A DNA stretch of 64,000 nt from Tomocerus qinae (taxonomy: Eukaryota > Arthropoda > Collembola > Entomobryomorpha > Tomoceridae), in NCBI GenBank assembly GCA_020055645.1, contig CM034546.1, forward strand, positions 42,098,001 through 42,162,000, written 5' to 3'. The notes beneath the pieces are model-generated. The model was not told the origin of the DNA. It was given only the letters and a program-made list of their open reading frames with translations, and made no database searches. The number at the start of each line of letters is the position of its first letter. The stretch's first letter is position 1. Shown piece by piece: positions 47,495 through 59,890 of this stretch. Both the position numbers and the translations under genes were made by a program.

Positions 47495-49624
47495 TCATAA
47501 AGATTTGAACTCGAAGTTTGAAAAATCAATCTTTCTCGTTTGTCTCCAGTATTCAATAGCACTCAGCGGCCACAAAGTTGTTATCTGCCCATGCTTATCA
47601 GCATACCATGACCCACATTGTGTCGTACCCCACGTAGTGCTAAATAAACATCCATCTTTTAATGAATAAAATGTTATTTGATATCTTTTAAAAAGACATG
47701 TTGACATACCTTTTCATTTTTTCTTTCAATGTATTCATAAACTCTTTTTCAGCCAATGGCTTTAAACGTACATATCGAGCATTTCTTTTTATCATTTCCT
47801 TGATTATTTTCATGCTAACATTTGTTTGACATTCTATTTGGAATATTACTGAATTATGTCCAAGACCCTGTGGAATACAAAAATCAGTTTAATAAATTAA
47901 TCTAATTCCTAAAGTGATAAAGGGATAAGTAATAATAAGTTACAGTATTGGGCCCCAGAAGGTGTAGCATATTAGGTGAACTACTTTCAACAATTCCATA
48001 ATACATCTGAGGTCCATTATCCTTCCACGATTTATGAATATCTTTGCCGTCTATGCCATACATTTTCAATGGAGCGAAATAATCTTGAATGCAAAAACCA
48101 GTAGCAAGGATCAATACCTTAAAACATTTACATATTTGCGTGTTGGATTACTAAAATTAATTTCAAACTAAAATTGAGATCTAACACTAAAACTTTTTGA
48201 ATATTCAAGTTTAAATTTTTCTAAAATTATAACTTTAAAATTTTTCTTACCTCTGCTTCTTCAGATTGCCTATCTTTGGTGTAAATTGTTTTACCAACTA
48301 TTTTATCAATGTGAGCAGTATGTAACTTCACTTTAGGCAAAACCATTGCGGGGTAGTAGTCATTAGACGATAAGACCCTTTTACATCCGTAGGAATACTG
48401 AGGAGTTAAAGCTTTTCGTATTTTTGAATTATTTGGCATTTCTGTTTTCATTTTGTGTCGGGACACTTTATAAGCTAAAAGTACATCATTAATTATTAAG
48501 ATAATAATATTTTGTTTCTCGGATTTAAAACATTCAGAGTCAAAATAAGTTACCAATATTCCGAAGAAATGAATTAGGTTTAAGAGATGTATAAAACAGT
48601 TCACGATAGAGAAATAAAAAGCATCGAAAGAAGTAGAGTAGAAACGGAATGTTTGCGAACATCCATTTTCCAGTTTTAGAAATCTCATATTGAAATCTTG
48701 GCAAAATGTACGGAGGTTTCCTTTGATAAACATGAAGCTCTTTGACTTCGTCAACAATATTAGGAATTATTTGAATTGCAGACGCTCCACTTCCAATGAT
48801 AGCTACCTTTTTGTTTTTTAATGATATACTGTGGTCCCATTCTGCGGAATGAATACGAGGCCCTTGAAATGACATAAATTCTTGGGGAATGTTAGGAACC
48901 CGAAGTCCGCCGATTCCGTTGATTCTGTTAAATGTACAATAATGTCAAAAGATGTCTAAAATTATACTAAATTATTTTTTTCTTACAAAATGTCAAATGT
49001 TCTTATTTTTTCCTTCGCATCAGGTTTTTTAATATCCAAAGTGACAACAACCCATTTCCATCTACTTTCATCCCAACTCACTTTTTTCACCTGGGTATTG
49101 AATTTCGTTCGAGAATATATATTATACTTTTTCGCCAAGTTTTTAAAGTATTCCCATATTTCTTTTTGAGGTGGATATAAACTAGACCAGTCTGAAATTT
49201 CAAAAAGCATTTTTATGGTCGCTATTCAATGTAAAAACATTTCCTATGAACACAGAAACTTATTGTAAATGTATAGTTGCTATACATATAATTGGAATAG
49301 AAATTACTAGGATTTGGTTCGAAGGAGAAACTATACAAATGGCTCTCAACATCACAGCCGCAACCCTTATACGTGTTAGTTAGCCATGTCCCTCCGACAT
49401 CTGCGTTGCTATCGAATAGTGTGAAGGAATGTAATCCTAGCTGTTTTTGAAGTTGAATTGCTGCACAAATTCCGGACACTCTAAAATTGTATATGGAAGA
49501 ATACAAAATGATTTGATGTAATAATTTGTACAAATTGCGTTAAATTAAAATATGGTTTCTAATACCAACTAAATACTTACCCAGCTCCGATTATTCCAAT
49601 TTCTGGTTTTTTATAATGATTCAT
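47495..49624 (-). CDS. Baeyer-Villiger-type flavin monooxygenase
   Basis: Eight exons on the minus strand (49581-49624, 49308-49480, 48987-49191, 48554-48924, 48251-48474, 47944-48117, 47710-47867, 47495-47639) splice at GT-AG sites with consistent phases to 497 residues and TGA. The N terminus has the FAD-binding Rossmann motif (EIGIIGAGVSGICAAIQL), then GGTWLTNTYKG and SHLYSFSFEPNPNWSSLYPP. The Baeyer-Villiger fingerprint FxGxxxHxxxWD is present as FQGPRIHSAEWD. The NADPH-binding motif is IIGSGASA, followed by LTPQYSYGCKRVL, ILATGF, LLGPNTGLGHNS and a C-terminal CGSWYADKHGQITTLWP. Length and motif order fit class B flavoprotein monooxygenases that insert oxygen next to a ketone using NADPH and O2. 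Substrate unknown. One oddity is YKG where the family usually has YPG. No lesion is seen. Such enzymes are commonest in bacteria and fungi, so old horizontal gain is possible. Confidence 0.9.
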
Positions 49625-51391
49625 TCTTTTTGAGGAATATTGTAAATGATTATCTGTAAATGTAAATGAAATTGCAGACCTTCTCAACGTCCACCACCAA
49701 CAAAATGTGAACGTACTAATCCATGTCTGGCTTTAAGTTTGACTAGTGCTAGTAGAATATCAAACTTAATTATTATTAGGAAATAATATCTGTGAAGCGT
49801 GTGAAGCGTGTGAAGTGTGAAAAGATGAATAGCCTGTTTAATGATATAACGTTTAAATTGTTGTGTGTATTTCTTCCTTTAGATTTTTGCGCAATTTTGT
49901 TATGTATATATTTAATAATCTATTTGTGTAATTACATTTCAGAACAGCCAAGGTACCACATTATGTGAGCATAATATATTATTTCCTAAACCCATTTAGT
50001 TTCTATCTATAATATCCCAATGCAATTTATGCAATGCAATGGGTGAATGTATTAGATTTAGATATAATGATTTTACATTCTCATCTACTATTATTGCACT
50101 ATTCCGCTTTGATGCACACTGCTACCTACAAAAATGAAATAACCATTCATGTGATCCAATTACAAAACTAAGAAGTTGTCTAATATTTCATTTTTTAGAT
50201 TTATTTGCCGACCATATTATGCAGTATTAAGACCTGCCTTAACTATTATTATATTTCAACATTTTGATTTCAAGATTGGAGGCATAACCCAAATATATTA
50301 GTAACTTATTATCGTGGTTAACAATGACCTAGCAATTCATTTATGACAAAAGAATTGCAGAATGCATTTATATGCATTCTAACTTATTTCTACAGCCTTC
50401 TTCGCATGATATTCCTTGCATTTGTATTTACTACGCGTATTCTACTGTATTCAGGGTTATGATAATAATATTGGAGAGATGACAGAAAATAGATTAGGTA
50501 GAGAGTTGGATTTGGTAAACAGATTTGGTAAGTTAGCTCCTTTTTCTAATTTCTGGTTTTCGACTCGCCAAATTTAATTTGAATAAATTAAATTTGGCTC
50601 ATGTAAATCTGCTCATGTAACCTACGATCTCATTAATTCTTTGCAAAATGTGTAAAAATGTATAATTTAGAATTTAAAATAGTCTTACTTTTTATGCGAT
50701 TACTAATATAAAAGCTACTAAGGTTATCTAGATACTGGGATTAGAACATGACTACCGTTTTGCATTTACTGCGAAATTTGTCATTTGTCCGGATGAAATA
50801 TGATCTATTTAGCAGTCTTTTCGTTTAAAACCATTCACATTATTAAATTATTGTGTTCTTTTAATTCTTCACAACATTATTGCCAGCTATTCTTTTAACT
50901 ACACAATAATAAAACAATTCGCATGTTTATAACCAACTGGATGTTTTTAGATTATTAATTAAATTAATAATAATAAAACTAATACATAAATATTAAAAAA
51001 TATATAAGAATCAATAATTGATATAAATAAATATATAATAAAATTTTAAAGTGCTTGGAAACGAAGATATTACATTGGAGCGCATAATGTTTGCTTCGTT
51101 AGAAACATGTCCATTCAAATTTAAATTCTTGAAACAATCAGATCTAATGTGTAATGATGACTAATGAGGTACAAATAAAATTGACAATTGGTTAAATATA
51201 TCACAAACTAACATACAGGTAGTACTGCACTCGTATAAAAATAATAGTTGCGACGTTACGACAAAAGACAATTGTTTGTAGCTATAAACTAGTAAAATCC
51301 ATATAAAATGTTAAGTTTGAGATTTCGAAATACGTAGTGGAGAAAAATGAAACTCTTATAACACTACTATAAATGCTATAATAAATTCCAG
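49625..51391. other. Intergenic region upstream of the monooxygenase
   Basis: AT-rich with no supported gene. A small three-copy direct repeat (gtgaagcgt) lies at about 49792-49820. The monooxygenase promoter should be just above 49624, but no core element could be assigned. Confidence 0.45.
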
Positions 51392-51787
51392 CTTCTTATG
51401 GGCTAATCGCCCCAGGGTCTTTAACAAGCGCTGTGTCAATAATAAATAAACATCTTGTGGTTGATCACTATAAAACTCCCGAGGTAAAAATTTTCTTTTT
51501 TGAAATTATTTTTGATACTTTCTGTTTTTATAAAAATGACAAGCGTCTCTATTTAACTCCAGGTCAAAATGTATCTCGCAACGCTAAACGATAGGGCAAG
51601 GGCGTCATTTATAGCACTTACAGCATCCCAATTATTTATGTTTAGATTCTTTAACGTTAAAAAGAGTTTAGGTCGGATAAATCATCATTCTAGAAGGAAG
51701 AGGCCTTGTCTTGATATTCACTATTTTCCACAGCTGATGAATTGGAAGGAGAGTAAAATATTGATGATGAAGAAGCTTCCTAAATAG
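51392..51787 (+). CDS. Two-exon 3' coding fragment, unknown product
   Basis: An acceptor (aataaattccag) precedes 51392. Exon 51392-51483 ends GAG before gtaaaa, and a second exon, 51563-51787, follows ttaactccag and ends in TAG. Frames agree (phase 0) and read SYGLIAPGSLTSAVSIINKH, then LVVDHYKTPE, then VKMYLATLNDRARASFIALT and a basic tail. Codon-like composition and matching splice phases favour real coding sequence, not chance. I do not recognise the family. The tail after SLGRI is lysine/arginine-rich and may be a readout of degraded sequence. No upstream exons were identified, so it may be the 3' end of a gene or a decayed fragment. Confidence 0.45.
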
Positions 51788-53166
51788 GGGAAAATAATTT
51801 CATATTATATTACACAGAAAAAGAATTGTCTAAGAACTGACAGCTTTTTCTATTTCAAACTTTTTAAAAGTGAAAGAATATATTATATATATTATTACTT
51901 AATATCTGCTAATGTAAATACTGTATTCTATTTAACGTCCATTAAATTTGGACAAACTTATTCGGTGAAAGAAACGGTATATTGAAAAATGAAATTACAA
52001 ATGGCATTTTAGGTTTTAGTAACCGTGAAGTTATCGCTTATTAGGCGTTTCTGTAATTGTATATACTATGTAGTAATTATTGTACTCTGCCAGCCATTCT
52101 ATTGGGTAGGTTCAAGTTAGGATATCATTAAAACCAAAACAATCTATTCCAAAAGATTTCTCGATATATGAATTTTCTTTGAAATCTGCTTTTAAAATAC
52201 CTCAGAGTATGAGGAACTTCTGTATGATTTAACAACAAACAAATAATGTTAATTTTGTTTTGTTTACATAAGAGTAAAAAATACTTGTTAAAAGTTGAAT
52301 GTATGTTATACTGACATGAAGATCAATCTTCCTTGATATAATATAATTATATAAATGGATCTAAATTAGCTTTTGGTTGAGAAAACATGCAATCATCATA
52401 CATAAGGGATTATAATAAGTAACTTCCGACCATATATGATCATAATCGACAATTTTCTCATGTTTACTTAACAACAACAACAGATATCCTTCAACAGTTT
52501 AAACTTCAAACCATTTATTGCTAGAAAAGTCTTTAAATATTTCAAGTACAATAGATTACTACGAAAATGAAGCTCAGGTCTTATATAAATGTCAAAATCA
52601 TTGCAGATCTTTTGTGCAATGATTTGGCCCTTGCATTGTAAATAATAATATGTATAACTATAATTTAGTCTAACGACTACATATTATATCAATATGGGTT
52701 AGTCATATAACAAAACTACCTCTCTAGACTAAATGGTTATATATTGCAATATTTAAAGTCTTCCCCACACAGCACGTAAAAAATAGGGAAAATACATTGA
52801 AATCAAAATTGTCGTTTATGATAAAATGGCCCCGATTCATTTTTAAAAAAGTTTAAATCTCTTTTCAAACTTAAAAAACGCTTTCCATGTAGCTGTGGTA
52901 TTAACCTTCCTTATTAAAGAATTAATAGAATTAATAGAATTAATTGTACAGTTAAAACCGGCTTTACAATTAAATCCCCACTCTGGGTTTTGGATGAATC
53001 TTGCCAAACAAAAGTGACATAACCTGACTACGATTAATAAACTGTTACCATGTAAATAAACATTCCATGCATACATACTTGCATAGTTGCATATACACTG
53101 AGCAACAAAACAAATTTATATATATTAAATTGATGATTATTGTGGTAGGTTGTCGTTGTAACTTAC
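51788..53166. other. Intergenic AT-rich DNA
   Basis: No supported gene. A 77-codon minus-strand frame at 52843-53076 (with a short INSINSINS repeat) could hold a last exon of the Maelstrom-like gene, but no acceptor gives a convincing in-phase join. Confidence 0.4.
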
Positions 53167-56100
53167 ATCTTTTAATAGTCTCTTAGAAGTTTGTATTTCG
53201 CTATTATCATAAGAATCTCCATTTCTCCGTTCTTCCCATTCTTCATCATATAAGCTTTCATCACAAAGAATATGCTAAGATTCCTAATAAAGAAAAGTTC
53301 AGAATAAGTAACTGTTGTAGAAATAAATGCAATTTTAAAGGTATTTGACATTTTTTCCAAAGGAGCAATACGCCTAGCTCCTGTGGTTAGGATCGTTCAA
53401 TTGGCATATATTGTTCACATATATTGTAGAGCAGATTCAGGCTAACAACTTGGCTATTTATTAATTTTCATCGATTTTCATCAATTTTTATCGATTTTCA
53501 TCTATTTTCATCGATTTTCATCTATTTTCATCTATTTTCATCGATTTTCATCGGAATTTATCCTTTATTATCTTATTTCGCCTGTTTTCATCCGAAGTCA
53601 TCTAAATTCGTCTGAATTCAAGTGAAATTATATGAAATCATCTGAAATCATCTAGATTCATCGTATTTCGTTTGAAATCATTGTATTTCATTTGAACTCA
53701 TCAGACGTTGGTGGAGAAACCTTGGAAACCCGATAGCCAGGTTTCCAGAAAATATTCGGCGAGGCTTAAAAATTAGTATAAATAGTAAGCATAAAGGAAA
53801 AGTAAATAAGAAAGACGAAAAAACAAGTTAGAAATCCGAAGAAACGAGTTCCTAATACAATAAATTCTTAATAGTAATTTTACTACATGAAAATGCGGTA
53901 ATGCAAAAACAACTAGTTCTACTTACATCAGTATTAAAAGGTAAACGTGGTATTTTAGGCAGCTTGTCTATATCGTGTGTGTGAGTCTTTTCAATTCTAT
54001 ACTGAGGAAGAAATTCTTTAAACATCAAAAACATTCTCCTCATCACAACATTTCGGCAACACCAAACCATTTTGTTAGCTGCTTTGCCCTATACAAAATA
54101 TTCATATAAAGAATTTCTTTTAATCGAACATCGATTTTTAAAATACTGTACAACATTAAGCAAATAAACTTTTGATATAATAAAAATACCTGACGGTGAT
54201 GAGTACAAGTAATTTCCCTTATGTAATCATATGAACCACTATTGAGTTTTTCACCTACACATTTTAAAAGTTGCAACCAATTATAATGCCATCAATTAGA
54301 TTTTTAAGCAATTATTTCATAATCACTAAATTGAATAGATAGTTTACTTACAGGCATCTAGCTCTAATTTAAAATCTGCCAGTTGACTTGGATAGCTTGG
54401 ATTAATTTTCTTTCCATATTCAACAAGTTTGATCATCAACTTAGATAAATCACAAAATTCCAAATCGGATCAAAATTTTTGTGCTTTATCGTTCCGATCT
54501 GTAACATTTAAGAATGCCTAAAACAATAATTACAAAATACCTTAGATAAAATAGAAATAATGTTATTTTCTGAAAATATAAATTATAAAATTGCTGCGTT
54601 TTATACCTATCATGTTTTGAATAAGCCAATTCAATGCTTGTCGTGCAGGTTCAATTTCATCAGGCATGCAAAAAACAGCCAAGTCTTCTTCAAGGCCATA
54701 ATCACGTAGCCACTATAAAAATCATAAATATTGTAATAAATATATTAGTTACGCAATTCATGTTTAAGCATTTACCTAATAATACATCTTAGCATTAATA
54801 GAAATAATATTTAGATTTAATTTCACAGTACAATAAATCACACGATAATATTTTTAGCAAACTGATAATATGCAAACTTGGATAGATACAGTAGAAATTC
54901 AAATAATCTTACGCTTTAGATAAATATTTGAATTTTTTCAAATATTTTATCATAACTTCGATACTGTTCTTCAAACTGTTTACTTCCTGGCATTGGCACT
55001 CCATATTGTTGACATGACTTCTTAATATCATCGGCATACGCAAATGGTGGTACAGTACAACTGCCGAAAAATTCAAAAAATAAATATTATATTTAGTGCA
55101 TTGCATAATGGAGCTGAAGTAAAGTTTAGTTCACCTTGATACCTTACAAAATTCAAGCGTGTGCAATATCTACTCATTTCGAAGCTGTCATAAGAAAAAT
55201 TATGTACAACATTTCAAAATTATGTGTCAAAAATGAGGTATAAAACTGGCATCTTATTTTGGTTCAATTTCAGGATATTATGATGATAATACTTACTTAC
55301 TATTATCCCAATAAATTTAAATAACAAATGGTTATGTGAACATAAAAAAACAGAATACACCTTTAAGTCAAATTCGAATAGTCGTAAGTGTAATAAATAA
55401 TATCGTGAGAAATGCAACACAAATCTGAAAATGCAATCCCAATACGACTAATAATACCTCCATCAATCAGCGTCCAATGTACGCCCTTCAATCCAGAAGA
55501 AAGAGAAAAAGCTGCCAAAGCTATTTCTACAGGGTATACTATTACATCTCCGTTAGCCTGAATGTTCTCCACGTAATTCAAACATTTTATGATGATGTAC
55601 ACTCGGTCTTCGGGTCGTCGACCCTTGCTATCGTCCCAAGCCAATTTTTCAATCAGATTATTTAGTTTGGCTGCTTTTTCTCTTGCTCTTTCCATCTTGT
55701 CCTGAACTTGAGCAAAACTAAAAATCAGGAAAAAGTATTTTGAAAGTTATATATTATATTGAAAAAGAGTAAGAGAGATTTTAACTACTTAATTTTGTAT
55801 ACGAAAGGTATTTTCACATAAAGAGTTTGTAATTACCTTTCTCCCGTGCTTGTAAACTTATTATAAAGTTTCAACTTGTCCTTTTCCTTTTCTTTCCTGG
55901 CCATATCTTCAAATTTTCCTTTAGCTTCATTGGATAGAGCCTGTAAACATAATATTTTTTATGTAAAAATAATCCATCCTGAATTATGTATGTTACTAAA
56001 AATGACAGAAATATTTTGTTAACTTTATCCACATATTAATACAAATTGTAATATTTTTGTTAACATGCATGGTTTTGGTGCTGCTAAAATTCTGACACCG

Positions 56101-56467
56101 TAAAGCTTTTTCTCCATAAGAGTAACTGTCCATTCACTAGGTAATAAAAATTCAGTTCAAAAAGAAACAATTATTGCATCAGTTTTGATTTTGCAATAGC
56201 CTTTCTGACACTCCAATCAATCTTCTATTAAATAAAATATTTTGCTGTATTTTAAACAAACTTTTAATACTTCTGATTTCTAAGGGTATGGTAAATCAAA
56301 ATCATCTTTAATAATTTTTTCATATTCACCTTCCACTCAGGATAGTAAGACGAAAGGACTTCCTTAAATCCTCCAGGAAATCTACACCCCTCTTTTTCTA
56401 GCTGCTTTTTACGCTCCTCTATGTAGAAATATACCGCTTTCTTCGGTTGTTTTTTCTGCTTCGGCAT
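53167..56467 (-). pseudogene. Maelstrom-like gene, apparently damaged
   Basis: Nine likely exons on the minus strand: 56330-56467, 55837-55940, 55458-55717, 54913-55060, 54607-54712, 54352-54498, 54190-54254, 53927-54088 and 53167-53274. The first two encode an HMG box (AVYFYIEERKKQLEKEGCRF, then LSNEAKGKFEDMARKEKEK). Exon 3 has VYPVEIALAAFSLSSGLKGV and exon 4 VPPFAYADDIKKSCQQYGVP, both in the style of the MAEL domain; exon 5 adds FCMPDEIEPARQALNWLIQN. Maelstrom acts in the germline piRNA pathway that silences transposons. Breaks: exon 3 to 4 joins one base out of the homologous frame, that frame has TAA at 54916-54918, and exon 6 has TGA at 54470-54472. Either the copy is dead or my exon model or the assembly errs. 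The 3' end is not defined; exon 9 is acidic/basic and ends at a donor. Confidence 0.65.
53461..53705. repeat. 10-bp minisatellite with strict phase, within a Maelstrom-like intron
   Basis: About 24 units of 10 bp. The start is nearly uniform (ttttcatcga); the rest diverges to forms such as tgaaatcatc while keeping exact 10-bp spacing of TC...TTCA. It lies between the putative exons 8 and 9 of the Maelstrom-like gene. Confidence 0.85.
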
Positions 56468-58448
56468 TTTCTAATATCTATTAAAAACAATATCAAACTT
56501 TTAACAAACGTAAGTGTAGGTATAATAAAAACAAGTAAAAGCAATAAATAATTATAGAGTCAATAATAGAGACCTTCAGTCTTGGTATAATAACAATCAG
56601 AAACAACAACGGCATGTCCAATCAAGAATGGAATTTTTGAAAGTACTTTTGAATTCAAAAATGTTGGAAAATGTGCGTTCTATTTAATACACTGTGTATC
56701 AAAAAATTATAAATGACTACGACTACGAAGAAAATAGTAAAAAATTGGCATATGACACCGACAGTAAAACAAAATAGATAATATAAGAAAGAGAGCAGAA
56801 TACACAGTTTGCTTTGTAATTCCACCACCTTGTTGTTTACCCTGTGCACGTGACATACTTAATGTTCTGGGCTTAGCTTTGGAGGTCTTGGTTTTAAAAG
56901 TTAGAAGTTGCTTTTAAGCCCTTGGACAATAATGTGTTGCTTCATGTGATCGTTTGCTACAGCCAGCGAGCCAACTAGCATGAAGCAGGTTATTTATTTA
57001 TTTACTAACATAAAGATTTTCAGTTTAAATCTTTAGTGTATTTTGCTCTCCATAAATTTTTATATTTCGTTCTCATTCGAAAGTGATAATAATAATTTTA
57101 AATAATAATTTTAATAATTTTATTTATTTTATTTTAATTTAATTTTAATTTATTTATTTTATTTATTTATTTTAATTATACTCAGAATAATTTTAAACAG
57201 TTTGTTATAAAGTTTGTTTGGGATTAGGTGGTCGGGTAAAACAAAACTTTATAAATTTTTTTCAGTTTCGCATGAATTTTCTCAATTCTATCTCAAGCGT
57301 ATATTATATAATAATATAATCATCTTATGCCACTCCCAATGATGAATAACAAAACTGGGAGAAAAATATAGAGGTGATGTTTTGGTGAAAGATGACAACA
57401 ATTGCATATGGAAAATAATTCCTACAGAATAATATATCAACTTTATTAGATACTAGCCTGTTCTGGACCCGGGCCCTGTTATAACCAAAGCTAATATGAG
57501 TTGATAAAAAGCAATGATTAAAAGCTGTTTTCCAGTATGTCATCAACTTAAACTTTTACAAATTTTAAAGATGCACTTAAACATTGTCCACCTACTTAGC
57601 AACTGCGAAAGGTGGCTCCCTTGAGGATATTAGGCCAAATTTTTTCATGATTTTGCTTTTTCCCTATCATTTTCATATCCTATGTATTATACAATCATGT
57701 TTTCATAGTCTAGCCCTGCTTTCACCACGCAAAAACTTTCATACACTTCCCAATAACTAAACTGAACACTGAGTCGCATTTTAAATTTTCCACACCTATT
57801 CCACATTCCCCACTCTGAGTTAGAGTTAGAAGAAGTCTGGCAACAATTCCGCACACAGAAACCATGCCACAAAATTATGTCAATTATGTAAGAAGAAGAA
57901 CAAATAAGCTGGCAATAAGTTTCCATAAACGTACCAACTTCGTAATCAAATGATAACCATTATTTTTCCAGCAAATATATTCACATACTGTGTATACAAT
58001 TAATAGTTGACATGCATTCAGGCAAAGGGCAATTGCAGACAGAAAATACTGGCTCGTATATTTCCCATTAAAAAAGATTTGAACAGTTTGCGATTTGCGA
58101 TAGTTAGGACTGAATACGATCAATAAAAGTAAATTTGGAAATTGTGTCTAAATGAAAGATAAGTATTATCTCATTGGCGTCCACCTTAGAATTGCATGAA
58201 AACTGTCGTCTATGATCAGGTTTTAACGCTAAAGAAGATGTAGAAGATTTTTGGGTGGAACAATCAAATAAAAAAATTTAATTAATATTTTAGTAGAACA
58301 AGTAATTTATAGCATTTTTGGGGTACCATGAGACTCGACTCGAAACGTAACTGTTGGTCTAGAAATTGCTATTTCCCACAACAGAACCGGCAAATTCGAT
58401 ACTTTAACACTGTCCATTATTTTGTATATAATGTGTTTTACATACTAT
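56468..58448. other. Intergenic region upstream of the Maelstrom-like gene
   Basis: No supported gene. 57080-57180 is a pure A/T low-complexity stretch (ttttatttatttta type). Minus-strand frames of 60-80 codons at 57325-58123 are not recognised. Confidence 0.4.
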
Positions 58449-58685
58449 ATGTTACAGGAAATTTGTAAGACCGGACATATGCAAAATCCCTAGGATAGAT
58501 GTAAAGTATAAAACCAAAATTTTTAATGGACCTAACCCTAATCAAACTTACATGAAATTAGATTTGACAGTCAACAAAATGTTTTAAAATAGGTTAGGTT
58601 CATTTTATTTAAATTTTGGTTTTTCATTTTACAGATATCCTAGGTATTGTGCATATGTCCGGTGTGTACACATTGCCTGTAACAT
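58449..58685. mobile_element. 237-bp MITE-like inverted repeat
   Basis: It starts ATGTTACAGG and ends CCTGTAACAT. The imperfect arms run over 80 bp and share ccggacatatgca, cctaggat and accaaaattt. An ATAT overlap at each edge may be the target duplication. No coding sequence. Confidence 0.65.
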
Positions 58686-59740
58686 ATACATTTAATAGTT
58701 TACATTTTGTCAAACGTCAGTTGGAACCAGAAAATACTAGCTAGTTCGTTTTCTAATCTTTAAAATAAGTAAAAATAAACCATTTTTACCACTTACCACT
58801 ACTTTTCAGGTGGTGGTATTTAACGCCAAATACCAATAAAACCACTTACCACTGGTAAGTGGTAAATGATATTTTGTTCACTGACCCTGATTTATGAATG
58901 TCTTTACAATTTCATGTTCATCTGGCGTTTGGGGCAAGTTGGGAATTTTTTAAAACTTTAGCCAAGTTTTCCGTGTTATTTAAATGGTAATGGTAACACA
59001 AATTTTCGTTTTTTTATATTTCATCCATGCGTGTGAGATAGAGAGAGCCACATGTAAATAGTAAGTAGAAAATGGATTTGATGGGCGTGTTAGGATTACG
59101 ATTTTGCATGTAGTTTGTATATTGCATAGAAATGAACTCTGGGTTAATTAGTGCATTGGAGTGTTTTATAATTCAACCAAAATGTTGACTCGTTAAGCTT
59201 TGAAATTAAATAGCAACAGTAGTGCATGGTAGCCTATTAAATAAACAGTGTACCATAACCTGGATAATATGGACTACATTTAGCATATTTCGTACTTTAA
59301 ACCAAATTTGATGCATAAACGTTATGAAATTCATTATACCAATACTGTAGTAATCACTGCTTTATATTCTCATTTGGTGGGCAGTGCATTGATATTGGCA
59401 CGAAATATGTCCTGATATATACAAACAAACCAATACCGAATTATTTATGCGCATGTCTGACTTTGCGTTTATATTATAGGATTACATTATAGCATGCTGC
59501 CATGCAATTTCTTCTGAGGCTCTGATTTTGTTCACTAGTTAAAATAGATTGAAAATGTAGAACATTAACTCCCGGGTTTCAACATATCGTTGCCTTATTG
59601 AGTTTTAATAGTCATTATATTGTTTCCAATTCTTTCAATTAGTTAAAATTAATTAGTAAAAATTTTCCATTTTTTTACTACTAAACAATGAACGAATGAG
59701 TGAATAAAAACATGATATAAATAGACAGCAGGAACAGAGG
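58686..59740. other. AT-rich region with a small palindromic repeat
   Basis: Around 58775-58870 the motif accacttaccac and its inverse (ggtaagtggt) recur, perhaps a transposon end. Otherwise nothing is seen. Confidence 0.35.
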
Positions 59741-59890
59741 TTAGGGACTTGATGTTGTGGTAGTAGCAGCAGCTGTGGTAGTTGCAGCCCCCATTGTGGT
59801 AGTTGCAGCCGCCGTTGTGGTAGTTGCAGCCCCCGTTGTGGTAGTTGCAGCCCCCGTTGTGGTAGTACCGGCGGCAGCAGTTTCTTATAA
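59741..59890 (-). repeat. Thr/Ala-rich tandem repeat, possibly a mucin-like last exon
   Basis: Units of about 21 bp (gttgtggtagttgcagcccc on the plus strand) read on the minus strand as GAATTTT repeats, ending TSSP and TAA at 59741. An AG acceptor-like site (ttattataag) precedes the stretch. Thr-rich repeats are typical O-glycosylation domains of secreted mucins or cuticle/peritrophic proteins. No upstream exon was found, so it may equally be a non-coding minisatellite. Confidence 0.4.

Noticed and set aside
52843-53076. Last exon of the Maelstrom-like gene
   Set aside because: Possible, but no acceptor continues the frame from 53167 convincingly, so it was not included.
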